A DNA stretch of 10,913 bases from ZLKRG44 sp964555705 (GCA_964555705.1 CAZKTN010000055.1:1-10913); one strand, 5' to 3'. Counted from the first letter of the stretch, positions 1-7,450 are shown. The notes: generated by a model from the sequence alone, not told the origin. Numbers and translations: made by a program.

Positions 1-1187
1 AGCTCCGCGGCGCGGTGCGTCCACGTGTGCGCGGCGCCGAAGGCGCGCGCCGCTGCGGCGGCCTCAGGATCAGCGGCTACCGCGAGCGCTGCGCGGATCG
101 ACCTCACCCAAGCGTCCGCCGTCGGCGCGGGCCGGACCACGAGCGATGCGGGCAGGCCCGGCGCATCAAATGGGATGCTGGTGACCACGGGACGCCCTGC
201 TGCGAGGTACTCGAAGGCCTTCACGGGATCGGTCATGCGCGTGAGCTGGTTGGTCCGGAATGGGATGATGCCCACCGATGCCCGCGCAAGGTGCGCCGGA
301 AGCTGCTCGTGCCGCACCTCCCCCACAATCCGGACGTTGCGCATCCGCCCCAGCTCCGACACATCGCATCCGCGCGGCGAACCGACCAGGTGCACGTCGA
401 CCTCCGGCATCGCCTTCGCGATCGCAAGAACCAGCGCCGAGTCGAACCACCTCGAGATCGCGCCGATGTACGCGACCACCGGGCGCGATCCCCCCGAGGG
501 CACTCCGATCGACGAGAGCGGAGCAGGATCGCACGCATTGCGCACCAGCGTGCATGGCCTGATCCGGTCCACCATCGCCTTCAGCCCCGCAGACGTGACC
601 GTCACGACCTGCGCCTCCCTGATGAGCTCGCGCTCCTGCATTGGGAACCCGGAGCAGTACGGGTCCACGAACGCGCCGTGGAGGTCCATGCAGTCGTACA
701 CGAGCGCCGCATGCGCGAGGCGCCTCGCAACGGGCGCCCAGTAGGGATGCTGCACGAGCACCACGGGCGATCTCATCCCGGCCTTTGACACGAGCGATGC
801 GGCTCCCGCCGAGAACGCAGCCACACGCGCAGCACCCATGCGCATCAGGTGCGGATCCTCTCGCCGGAGCCCGCGATAGCGGAGCCGGCCCCGAAGTACA
901 CCGCGGTCCGCTCCCACGACGACCGCTGCACCGCGGCCGGCAAGGTACGGCGTGGGATCTATGTAGAGCACCCTCCAGCCGCAGGAAGCCATGGCCTCGG
1001 ACAGCATCTGCGGCCGCTGCTTGCGCGACTCCCAGTCGATCATGCCGAGCACGACCAGGTCTCGGCCCTCACGGGACGCTGGAGCGGAACGGACGCGCGC
1101 ACTGCGCGTCTCCAGCATGGCGGCCAGCCGGCGCCACCTCAGGCGCCACTCCCCGTACCCCCAGTTCGATGGAAACTCGCCGCTCAC
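1..1187 (-). CDS. GT4-type glycosyltransferase, 3' end cut by window edge
   Basis: This gene probably transfers a sugar from a nucleotide-sugar donor to a growing surface glycan in the cytoplasm. The frame is open from a GTG at 1187 to the left edge (about 395 codons). The GTG overlaps the wecB stop as GTGA, and GGAGGGAG lies about 12 bases upstream, which decides the start. Visible landmarks are LGMIDWESRKQRPQ (about residues 47-60), a core VLVQHPYW ending at W150, YDCMD around M167, and the donor-side motif TDPVKAFEYLAAGRPVV around Y327, typical of GT4 (GT-B fold) enzymes. The same landmarks occur in the same order in the middle domain of the large protein encoded at 3205-6648 (VIDWDFRIQRPQ, VQHPFW, YDCMD, NPVKVYEYLSAGKTVV), so the two are likely paralogues. 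The last visible residues (HTWTHRAAE) match the end of that domain (QTWSHRAAE). The protein could therefore stop soon after the window or continue into another domain. Donor and acceptor are unknown. Confidence 0.88.
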   Translation of the reverse strand, partial: MSGEFPSNWGYGEWRLRWRRLAAMLETRSARVRSAPASREGRDLVVLGMIDWESRKQRPQMLSEAMASCGWRVLYIDPTPYLAGRGAAVVVGADRGVLRGRLRYRGLRREDPHLMRMGAARVAAFSAGAASLVSKAGMRSPVVLVQHPYWAPVARRLAHAALVYDCMDLHGAFVDPYCSGFPMQERELIREAQVVTVTSAGLKAMVDRIRPCTLVRNACDPAPLSSIGVPSGGSRPVVAYIGAISRWFDSALVLAIAKAMPEVDVHLVGSPRGCDVSELGRMRNVRIVGEVRHEQLPAHLARASVGIIPFRTNQLTRMTDPVKAFEYLAAGRPVVTSIPFDAPGLPASLVVRPAPTADAWVRSIRAALAVAADPEAAAAARAFGAAHTWTHRAAE

Positions 1188-2314
1188 GTTCGGGCGCCGC
1201 TCCCTCCGGAAACCAGCAGGTCGCGCTGCAGTACGTCAGCAATCCGCGAGGCAGCCCGCCCATCACCATAGGGCGACCTCCCAAGCGCCATCCGCGCGTA
1301 GGCCGCCGGACTGTCGAGAAGTTCCACGATGCTCGCGACGATGGCCTGGCAGTCGGTGCCGACCAGCCTCACTACACCCTGCTCCACAGCCTCTGGACGC
1401 TCAGTCTCCTCCCGCAGCACGAGCACCGGCTTTGCGAGCGCAGGGGCCTCCTCCTGCACGCCACCGGAGTCCGTCAGGATCAGGAACGAGTCACGCATCG
1501 CCCGCACGAAATCAAGGTAGCCGAGGGGATCGGTCAGCTTGATGCGGGCATGGCCTCCAAGACCCTCGTGCACGAGCGCACGCACGTTTGGGTTGGGATG
1601 CACCGGAAACAGGAAATGCACGTCACCTCGCGTATCCGCGATCGTGCGAATCGCGCGGATTGCCTCGCGCATCGGCTCGCCGAAGCTCTCGCGCCTGTGC
1701 ATCGTCACGAGGATCATGCGGTCGCCCTCGGCACTCGCCGGGCCGGCGGCGCCGATCCGCCCCACCGCGTCGTGGAGCGCGTCGATGACGGTGTTTCCAG
1801 TCACGAAGATCCGATCCGCTCCGATCCCCTCGCGAAGCAGGTTCTGCCGGCACGACTCGGTGGCCGCGAAGTGCCATCGCGCAAGCCGCGAGGCAAGCAC
1901 CCGGTTCATCTCCTCGGGGAATGGACGGAGCATGTCGCCCGTGCGCATGCCCGCCTCGATGTGCCCAAACGGGATGCGGTGGTAGAACGCAACGAGCCCC
2001 GCGGCGAGCACCGTCGTGGTGTCGCCCTGCGCCAGCACCGCATCATGGGGGCTTCCGCGCAGGTGGGCATCCATGGCCACGATGAGTCGCGCCGTCAGCT
2101 CGGGCAGGGACTGGTTCGGCTGCATCACGTCGAGCCTCACGTCAGGCACCAGTGCGAACGCATCAAGCACCTGATCGAGCAGCTCGCGGTGCTGGCCCGT
2201 GGACATCAGCGTCACATCGGCCCAGCCGCGGGCACGCAGCGCTGCCACCACCGGGGCCATCTTGATGGCCTCCGGCCGCGTGCCGATCACTGTCAGGATG
2301 CGCGACATTGACAT
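1184..2314 (-). CDS. wecB: UDP-N-acetylglucosamine 2-epimerase (non-hydrolysing)
   Basis: This enzyme interconverts UDP-GlcNAc and UDP-ManNAc in the cytoplasm and feeds ManNAc or ManNAcA units into surface glycans. The protein has 376 residues, the normal length of the family. The N-terminal signature GTRPEAIK is at residues 11-18 and TGQHRELLDQ, typical of the WecB class, starts near residue 39. By alignment with E. coli WecB (D95, E117, E131, H213), the catalytic residues are all present at D98 (QGDTTT), E120 (HIEAG), E134 (PFPEEMNR) and H216 (TMHRRES). The C-terminal TDSGGVQEEA and REETERPE motifs of the UDP site are intact. ATG at 2314 is used, with another ATG two codons later; neither has a clear Shine-Dalgarno. 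It lies 49 bp after a sulfotransferase gene and overlaps the next gene by 4 bp, so the three are probably co-transcribed. The hydrolysing relative NeuC is less likely given the WecB-like N-terminus. No wecC is in view. Confidence 0.95.
   Translation of the reverse strand: MSMSRILTVIGTRPEAIKMAPVVAALRARGWADVTLMSTGQHRELLDQVLDAFALVPDVRLDVMQPNQSLPELTARLIVAMDAHLRGSPHDAVLAQGDTTTVLAAGLVAFYHRIPFGHIEAGMRTGDMLRPFPEEMNRVLASRLARWHFAATESCRQNLLREGIGADRIFVTGNTVIDALHDAVGRIGAAGPASAEGDRMILVTMHRRESFGEPMREAIRAIRTIADTRGDVHFLFPVHPNPNVRALVHEGLGGHARIKLTDPLGYLDFVRAMRDSFLILTDSGGVQEEAPALAKPVLVLREETERPEAVEQGVVRLVGTDCQAIVASIVELLDSPAAYARMALGRSPYGDGRAASRIADVLQRDLLVSGGSGART
1200..1207 (-). promoter_or_regulatory. Ribosome binding site for the GT4 gene
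   Basis: GGAGGGAG on the minus strand, inside the end of wecB, about 12 bases before the GTG at 1187. It is one of the few clear Shine-Dalgarno-like sites in the window. It supports the GTG start and suggests translational coupling with wecB. The spacing is slightly long. Confidence 0.4.
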
Positions 2315-2335
2315 TTGGCGCCAGGTCGGAGGATA

Positions 2336-2353
2336 CGTGGGCCCACGAGGGCC
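2336..2353. repeat. Overlapping palindrome and short hairpin between sulfotransferase and wecB genes
   Basis: The 49-bp spacer before wecB holds the 12-bp perfect palindrome CGTGGGCCCACG (2336-2347). It overlaps a possible hairpin, GGCCC / ACGA / GGGCC (2340-2353). No T-run follows, so it does not look like a standard terminator. It could be an operator, an mRNA processing structure, or chance in GC-rich DNA. Confidence 0.3.
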
Positions 2354-2363
2354 TCACGCGCGT

Positions 2364-3167
2364 CTACGACCCGAACAGCTGCCTGTGAAGACTCCCTGCA
2401 ATCCTGTCGTATGTGCGTACGCGTGATGCCTTCCAGCGCGCCACACGCTCACGCGCGGAGGTGCCCGAGGCCCCTGAGGGCCCGCTCGCGAAGCTCGAGT
2501 TGATCACGTTGCTGCGCAGGAACTGCGCGGGCGCGTCGGAGTGCTCGACTCCGAGGAACGACAGCACATCCCGCATGAAGCCCTGCGGGTCATCCGACAT
2601 CCTCGCGTGGCGCACCTGCAGCACCCGGTCCGGGTGCGAGTGCTCCGCCTCCAGGCCGCACGCCACCAGACCTCGCCAGTACTCGCACGCCGTAGCGAAG
2701 TCGCGAGCTGCAGGAATGCCGAAGCCGCTGGCGAGCATCGACTCAACAACCTCCCTGCCGTCCCGGACGATGTGCAGGAATCGAGCGCCAGGGAACATCA
2801 GCGCGAGGTCGCGCGCCATGAGGGTATTGCTCGGCGTGGCGTCGACCCAGTCACGGTCACCCGATCGGCTGGACAGCATGGAGTGGATTCCGACGCCGAT
2901 GTGGCGGCAGAACTCCTCGTACTCCATGTCGTTGACGCGAAGCCACGTGCGGCCCGAGGCATCCCGGGAGCGCGCATACGCGTTCTCGAGCGCTCCGTCC
3001 CCGTAGAGCCCGTGTATGAAGTCGGCCTCGGCGCTTACCCAAAACTGGGGGTGCTGGGCCAGAGCCCACCCAAGCGCACTGGTACCCGACCGGCCTGCGC
3101 CGATCACGAACACGCACCGGATGTCATGCTGCGTGGCGCCGCATGTCACCGTGCGAGTTCTCGGCAA
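2364..3167 (-). CDS. PAPS-dependent sulfotransferase (Sulfotransfer_3-like)
   Basis: This enzyme probably transfers sulfate from PAPS to a hydroxyl or amino group of a glycan in the cytoplasm. The protein has 267 residues. The 5'-phosphosulfate loop is FVIGAGRSGTSALGWAL, with G23 to S30 as the core. The 3'-phosphate site is FLHIVRDGREVVES (R135 to S143). The order and spacing of these motifs are typical of bacterial sulfotransferases. The start is uncertain: the longest frame begins with TTG at 3167, a GTG at 3149 would remove six residues without touching the motifs, and no good ATG is in frame. Neither start has a clear Shine-Dalgarno. The gene begins 37 bp after the large fusion gene and is followed by wecB, so it is probably the second gene of a minus-strand operon. 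The acceptor is unknown. No general base can be assigned by eye. Confidence 0.88.
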   Translation of the reverse strand: MPRTRTVTCGATQHDIRCVFVIGAGRSGTSALGWALAQHPQFWVSAEADFIHGLYGDGALENAYARSRDASGRTWLRVNDMEYEEFCRHIGVGIHSMLSSRSGDRDWVDATPSNTLMARDLALMFPGARFLHIVRDGREVVESMLASGFGIPAARDFATACEYWRGLVACGLEAEHSHPDRVLQVRHARMSDDPQGFMRDVLSFLGVEHSDAPAQFLRSNVINSSFASGPSGASGTSARERVARWKASRVRTYDRIAGSLHRQLFGS

Positions 3168-3204
3168 TCGAGCCCATCAACCATGAGACAAATCTATACG
3201 CCGG

Positions 3205-6200
3205 CTACCGGTACCGGTGGGGAATCCACGGGCCCCACCGCTCCTCGAAACGGGCCTTGTTGCGCTCGAAGAGCTCCTTGCGCTCCTGCGAGGACACCTT
3301 CTCGAAGCTTGCCGAGAGGTGGTGGTGCACGAAGACGTCCTCTGCGCAGGCGACCTCGAACCCCTCCTGCCGCAGGCGCTTGCAGAAGTCGTCATCCTCG
3401 AAGAACCCGCGGCCGTAGCCCTCGTCGAGGCCGCCAAGGCGCAGGTAAAGGTCGCGTCGGATCATCACGCAGAAGAACGCAAGCACGGGAATCCGCATGC
3501 GCTCGCCGAGGTGCCGCGTGGTGTGGTCGCGGCAGGCGATCGCCATCTCCTCCATGTTGGAGTAGTTGATGTCGATCTTGGCCTCGTTGCCGATGTTGTT
3601 GGTCACGGGCCCCACCATGCCAAGGCGGCTGTCGCGCTGGAGGTGCCGCAGCATCGTGCGAATCCACCCGTCAGTGACGAAGGTGTCGTTGTTGAGCAGC
3701 ACGATGTACTCGCCCGTGGCCGCCTGCGCCCCCTGGTTGTTCGCCGCCGCGAACCCGCGGTTCTCGCTGTTGGCGATGACCGTCCGCCCTGGCGCGGCGG
3801 TGGCCCACGCCGCCAGGAACTCGGGCGTGCCGTCGGTAGATGCGTTGTCGACCACGACCACATCGCAGGCCGCATAGTCCGCATGCCGCTCGAGGCTGAG
3901 CAGGCACGCCTTGGTGAACTCAAGGTTGTTGTAGGTCACTACGACCACGGTGACGCCCGGATCCGGCGCATCGCGCAGTGCGCGGTCGAGCTCGGCCGCC
4001 CGGTGCGACCATGTCTGGGAGCTCGCGAACTCGCGCCGCGCGGCGATCTCCGCACGCGAGGGCGGATTCGAGATCGCATGCCCCACCGCCTGCACAAACG
4101 CGTCGTGATCAGGCGCCACCGAGATAAGGCCCTCCATCTGCTTCAGCTCCGGCAGGTCCACCGAGACCACCGTCTTCCCGGCGGAGAGGTACTCGTACAC
4201 CTTGACCGGGTTCGTCGCCAGCGTGAGCTCGATCACGCGGAACGGCAGCATGCACACGTCGAAGCCGTAGAGGTAGTGCGTGAGCCGCTCGTACGGCACC
4301 TCACCCGTGAAGCGCACATTGGCGCAGTGCCCGAGCCGCGCTGCGGCCCCCACCGTGTCGGCGCCCACGATCAGCACCTCGCAGTCCGGGTGGGCCTTTG
4401 CCACGCGCTCGACAAGCTCCACGTCGAACCACTCGGCCACCGCCCCGTAGTAGCCGATCACATTGCGGCCCGAGCGGTCCCGGTACGGCACGTCGGGCGC
4501 CACGGAAAAGCGCGAGTACTCCGCTGCATTCCTCACAAGCGCACAGGCACGCGTCTTCGCGGCGAGCCGCTCGTGCAGCCAGCCCGAGGTCACCACCACA
4601 AGGTCGCTGTCGCGGATCAGGGTCGCCTCGAGCGCGAGGATGTCCGGTGCGTTGTTCCCGAATCCCTCATGGTGATCCATGCAGTCGTAGACCACGCGCG
4701 CGCCCGGCACCGCGTCCGCCGTGCGTGTCCAGAAGGGATGCTGCACGATGGACACCGCGGTGCGGATGTCCATGCGGCGCGCAAGCTCGCCCAGCGAGTG
4801 CAGCAGCTGGCGCTGCACGCCATCCGATGGCCCCGCGAAGTAGATCTGGGGCGCACCTGCAGCGTGAAGCTGGACCCTGTACAGGCCCGACGGCCCCGGC
4901 AGCGGCTCCACCGCACAGCCCGCGTCAGGTCGGTCGATCAGGTTGTTCGAGACGTAGAACACGCGGTGCCCCGCCGCCGCCAGCTCGCGTGCCATGTGCT
5001 GCGGGCGCTGGATGCGGAAGTCCCAGTCGATCACGGACCACACCAGCACGTCCGGCAGGCCTGCCCTCGCCGGAGGAATCGCATCGGCGACGGCGACCCG
5101 TGCCTTCCGACGCAGGGCGCGGCGGGCCTCGATGATGACCCGGCTCGCGGTGCGCAGGGGCTCCGTCGCGCGCCAGGACTTGCTTGCCCTCATTGAGCCG
5201 ATCTCGCCCTGAAGGAGCTGCACCTCGCCCTGCGCCCGTGAGAGCGAGTCGATCGCTTTCTGCTCCCGTGCTCCGGACGCACGCGCAAGAGCCTCCAGCT
5301 CCGCGATGCGCGCCATCATGCCCGCCGCTGACGCACGGGCCTCGTCGAGCCCGCTCCGCAGCTGCTGCGCGACATGAGCGACGGCATCGCGTTCGGCCGC
5401 TAGCGCATCGACCTGTGCCTGCAGCGAGCTTCGTACCTCAGCCAAGTCAGCCTGCGCCCGCTCCTGCGCACCCATGAGCTCCGCCTGCGCCCGCCGCTGC
5501 GCGTCAATGAGGTCAGCGTGCGCCTGCTGTCGTGCATCCACGAGCGCCGACTGGGCGCGCTGCAGGTTGCCTTCGAGCTGCAGGCATCTCTCCTCGAGCC
5601 GCCCTGCCACTGCACCAAGCTGACTTGCCCTCGCCTGGATGTCGACGATCGACGTGTGAAGCCGGTCGATCTCGGCACGCTGCGCCTCGGACCGCAGCCG
5701 GTTCTCGGTCGAGGTCGCACGCTCGAGCACCAGGCTGTCCGAAAGCTGCATCAGCTGGGCGTTGAGGGCGCCATGCTCCGTCACGCGCAACTCGCGCTCG
5801 GCGTGCAGGTCCGCTTCCACGCGCGCAAGCTCCTCGGTGCGTGCCTGAAGCTCAGCGAACTTGCTGTCCAGCTCGGACTGCAGATGGTCGCGCTGTCCGT
5901 AGGCCTCCTGAAGCTCGGCCTTCACGGCCTCCACATGGAGGCGCAGCTCCTCCGACTGCTGCGAGAGCTGCGCATCAGCGGGGGCCTGCACAAAGCGCGC
6001 GGTNNNNNNNNNNNNNNNNNNNNNNNNNNNNNNNNNNNNNNNNNNNNNNNNNNNNNNNNNNNNNNNNNNNNNNNNNNNNNNNNNNNNNNNNNNNNNNNNN
6101 NNNGCCACCTGCGAGCACTCCACGAGCGTGGCCCGCGAGCCGAGCCGGTCGCATGCCTCGAGAACGAGCGAGTTGAAGTTGGTCCAGATCCCCACCGCGA

Positions 6201-6648
6201 CCGAGGGGAACTCGCGGATCGCCGCATCGCCTCGCCGGAGCAGCGAGTCGGCCACCTCCCACGGGCTGCGGTAGACAAGCACGAAGTGCGCCTCCGGCAA
6301 CATCCGCTCCCAGTCCTTCAGGAACAGCGTCGCACGAGGGTCCTTCCATCCCCACGGCTGCCCGGCATCACGCCTCAGCTGCACAAGAGCCTTAGCCGCC
6401 CGGACCGACGCAGCAGGCAGCCGGAGCCCGCCATCCCTGACGAATCCCTGCGACCCGTGCCCGAGAGCCACAAGCGCCTGCCGGTGGATCTCCACAAAGT
6501 CCGCATCCTCGAAGAACCCGTACGGGTTGTCGAACGCCGGCCCGCCCGTCTCGTTGCCCACAAAGAGCCCCCCACTGCTCAGAAGGCTCGCTGTGAACGA
6601 CGTGCCCGAACGGTGCATGCCGGTCACGATCAGGCAAGGTGGCGGCAT
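3205..6648 (-). CDS. Multidomain sulfotransferase / coiled coil / GT4 / GT2 glycosyltransferase, interrupted by an assembly gap
   Basis: The open frame is nominally 1147 codons and includes 100 N. Residues 1-181 are a sulfotransferase domain: P-loop VTGMHRSGTS (8-17), WGWKDPRATLFL (99-110) and 3'-phosphate site VYRSPWEVADS (125-135). After the gap, residues of about 225-485 form a charged, proline-poor coiled coil that ends at SKSWRATEPLR (W492). A GT4-type domain follows (about 533-885) with VIDWDFRIQRPQ, VQHPFW, YDCMD and NPVKVYEYLSAGK. The C-terminus (about 897-1147) is a GT2 domain with VVVVTYNN, VVVDNASTDG, the metal-binding-type LLNNDT (D988), and GRGFFEDDDFCKR. No signal peptide or membrane segment is seen, so it should act in the cytoplasm. 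It may couple chain growth to sulfation, with the coiled coil as scaffold. ATG at 6648 lies a few residues before the P-loop. The N gap may hide a boundary, making this two genes, but the sulfotransferase subfamily is often joined to coiled coils and glycosyltransferases, so one fusion protein is preferred. Confidence 0.82.
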   Translation of the reverse strand: MPPPCLIVTGMHRSGTSFTASLLSSGGLFVGNETGGPAFDNPYGFFEDADFVEIHRQALVALGHGSQGFVRDGGLRLPAASVRAAKALVQLRRDAGQPWGWKDPRATLFLKDWERMLPEAHFVLVYRSPWEVADSLLRRGDAAIREFPSVAVGIWTNFNSLVLEACDRLGSRATLVECSQVXXXXXXXXXXXXXXXXXXXXXXXXXXXXXXXXXXTARFVQAPADAQLSQQSEELRLHVEAVKAELQEAYGQRDHLQSELDSKFAELQARTEELARVEADLHAERELRVTEHGALNAQLMQLSDSLVLERATSTENRLRSEAQRAEIDRLHTSIVDIQARASQLGAVAGRLEERCLQLEGNLQRAQSALVDARQQAHADLIDAQRRAQAELMGAQERAQADLAEVRSSLQAQVDALAAERDAVAHVAQQLRSGLDEARASAAGMMARIAELEALARASGAREQKAIDSLSRAQGEVQLLQGEIGSMRASKSWRATEPLRTASRVIIEARRALRRKARVAVADAIPPARAGLPDVLVWSVIDWDFRIQRPQHMARELAAAGHRVFYVSNNLIDRPDAGCAVEPLPGPSGLYRVQLHAAGAPQIYFAGPSDGVQRQLLHSLGELARRMDIRTAVSIVQHPFWTRTADAVPGARVVYDCMDHHEGFGNNAPDILALEATLIRDSDLVVVTSGWLHERLAAKTRACALVRNAAEYSRFSVAPDVPYRDRSGRNVIGYYGAVAEWFDVELVERVAKAHPDCEVLIVGADTVGAAARLGHCANVRFTGEVPYERLTHYLYGFDVCMLPFRVIELTLATNPVKVYEYLSAGKTVVSVDLPELKQMEGLISVAPDHDAFVQAVGHAISNPPSRAEIAARREFASSQTWSHRAAELDRALRDAPDPGVTVVVVTYNNLEFTKACLLSLERHADYAACDVVVVDNASTDGTPEFLAAWATAAPGRTVIANSENRGFAAANNQGAQAATGEYIVLLNNDTFVTDGWIRTMLRHLQRDSRLGMVGPVTNNIGNEAKIDINYSNMEEMAIACRDHTTRHLGERMRIPVLAFFCVMIRRDLYLRLGGLDEGYGRGFFEDDDFCKRLRQEGFEVACAEDVFVHHHLSASFEKVSSQERKELFERNKARFEERWGPWIPHRYR
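5407..5571 (-). repeat. 11-residue (33-bp) tandem repeats within the coiled coil
   Basis: Five consecutive 11-residue units lie at about residues 360-414 of the large protein. The three clearest are DARQQAHADLI, DAQRRAQAELM and GAQERAQADLA (5440-5538). A weaker unit lies on each side (GNLQRAQSALV and EVRSSLQAQVD). The DNA also repeats at a 33-base period. Hendecad repeats form gently right-handed or straight coiled coils, unlike the heptads of ordinary left-handed ones. They suggest expansion of a rod segment by unit duplication. Confidence 0.75.
6004..6103. other. Assembly gap (100 N) inside the large fusion gene
   Basis: Exactly 100 undetermined bases. The round length suggests a placeholder of unknown true size. 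It falls after codon 181 of the sulfotransferase domain, where roughly 60-70 more domain residues would be expected, and just before the coiled coil. The reading frame is preserved on paper, but with a nominal gap length that happens by chance one time in three. Confidence 0.97.
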
Positions 6649-6673
6649 CGCGCCGTGAGTCTAACTTCATGGC

Positions 6674-7420
6674 ATGGTCCTCTTGCCCTCCGCATCTCCC
6701 ATCGCCGTCGGCGGTGTCGGCGGCAGCGGCACCCGGCTGGTCACGCAGCTGCTTCAGGCGGCCGGATGCTGGATGGGCGACCAGCTCAACAGCACATCGG
6801 ACGACATGCGGTTCAACCGCTGGCTCGTGAGCATGGAGGCCCTTGCGGCGTCCGAGCCTGACTTCCACGAGCGGCTTCGTGCCTACCTGCACGAGGTTGC
6901 CGATGCGCGCGGGCTGAATGGACTTGACGCCCTCGATCGCGCTTCGGCGTGGGGATGGAAGGAACCAAACACCCATTTCACGATCCACCGGATTGCGCTG
7001 AGGATCCCGAACATCCGCTACGTGCATGTCATGCGCAATGGGCTGGACATGGCCTTCAGCGCAAACCAGCAGCAGGTGCAGATGTGGGGCGATCATCTGC
7101 TCGGGCATCCGGTGGACGGATCCCCGCGGCACTCCCTGCGCTACTGGGTGCTCGTGCACCGCCGCATCGAGGCCAACTGCATGCGGCTTGGCGAGCGCTT
7201 CCTGATGCTGAACTACGAAAGGCTGTGTATGCGGCCAGGGGATGAGCTGCCAAAGCTCCTCGAGTTTGCGGGAATTGCCCCGATCGACAGGACTCTCGCT
7301 TCGCTGCGGCTGATGATCAACCCACCCGATTCCATCGGCCGCCACCGAGAGCACGGCCTCCATGTGTTCGACCCCTCGGATGTCGACTACGTGCGAAGCC
7401 TTGGATTCGACGTGGACTGA
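6674..7420 (+). CDS. Sulfotransferase-like protein
   Basis: This is a probable PAPS-dependent glycan sulfotransferase of 248 residues. The P-loop is AVGGVGGSGTRLVTQLLQ (residues 11-28), with GGSGTR in place of the more usual RSGTS. WGWKEPNT (93-100) matches the WGWKDP motif of the sulfotransferase domain in the large protein. The 3'-phosphate site is YVHVMRNGLDMAFS (R121 to S129). MLNYERLC and a short LLEFAGI-type segment follow, as usual for the family. The ATG at 6674 is the first possible start because an in-frame TAA lies at 6662. There is no clear Shine-Dalgarno. The gene diverges from the large fusion gene with only 25 bp between start codons, and it opens a plus-strand run of glycosyltransferase genes. 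The unusual glycine-rich P-loop leaves room for a different sulfotransferase-fold activity. Confidence 0.85.
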   Translation: MVLLPSASPIAVGGVGGSGTRLVTQLLQAAGCWMGDQLNSTSDDMRFNRWLVSMEALAASEPDFHERLRAYLHEVADARGLNGLDALDRASAWGWKEPNTHFTIHRIALRIPNIRYVHVMRNGLDMAFSANQQQVQMWGDHLLGHPVDGSPRHSLRYWVLVHRRIEANCMRLGERFLMLNYERLCMRPGDELPKLLEFAGIAPIDRTLASLRLMINPPDSIGRHREHGLHVFDPSDVDYVRSLGFDVD

Positions 7421-7450
7421 CCCTTACGCTCGGGTCCGACGGCGCCTGCG

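Noticed and set aside
641..2311. Long plus-strand open frame opposite wecB and the GT4 gene
   Set aside because: It is low-complexity and rich in Arg, Ala and His, with no recognisable motif. The opposite strand encodes a clear WecB and a GT4 enzyme. Long antisense open frames are expected in GC-rich coding DNA.
3192..3198. TATAGAT on the minus strand, a possible -10 box before the sulfotransferase gene at 3167
   Set aside because: It is in one of the few AT-rich patches, but no -35-like hexamer lies at the right distance and the gene fits an operon with the upstream fusion gene.
3207..3218. ACCGGTACCGGT, a perfect 12-bp palindrome
   Set aside because: It is explained by the last codons and stop of the fusion gene (His-Arg-Tyr-Arg-stop), and there is no stem-loop or T-run for a terminator.
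3217..5196. Plus-strand open frame of 659 codons opposite the GT4/GT2 part of the fusion gene
   Set aside because: The translation is rich in Arg, His and Val without domain motifs, while the minus strand has clear GT4 and GT2 signatures across the same bases.
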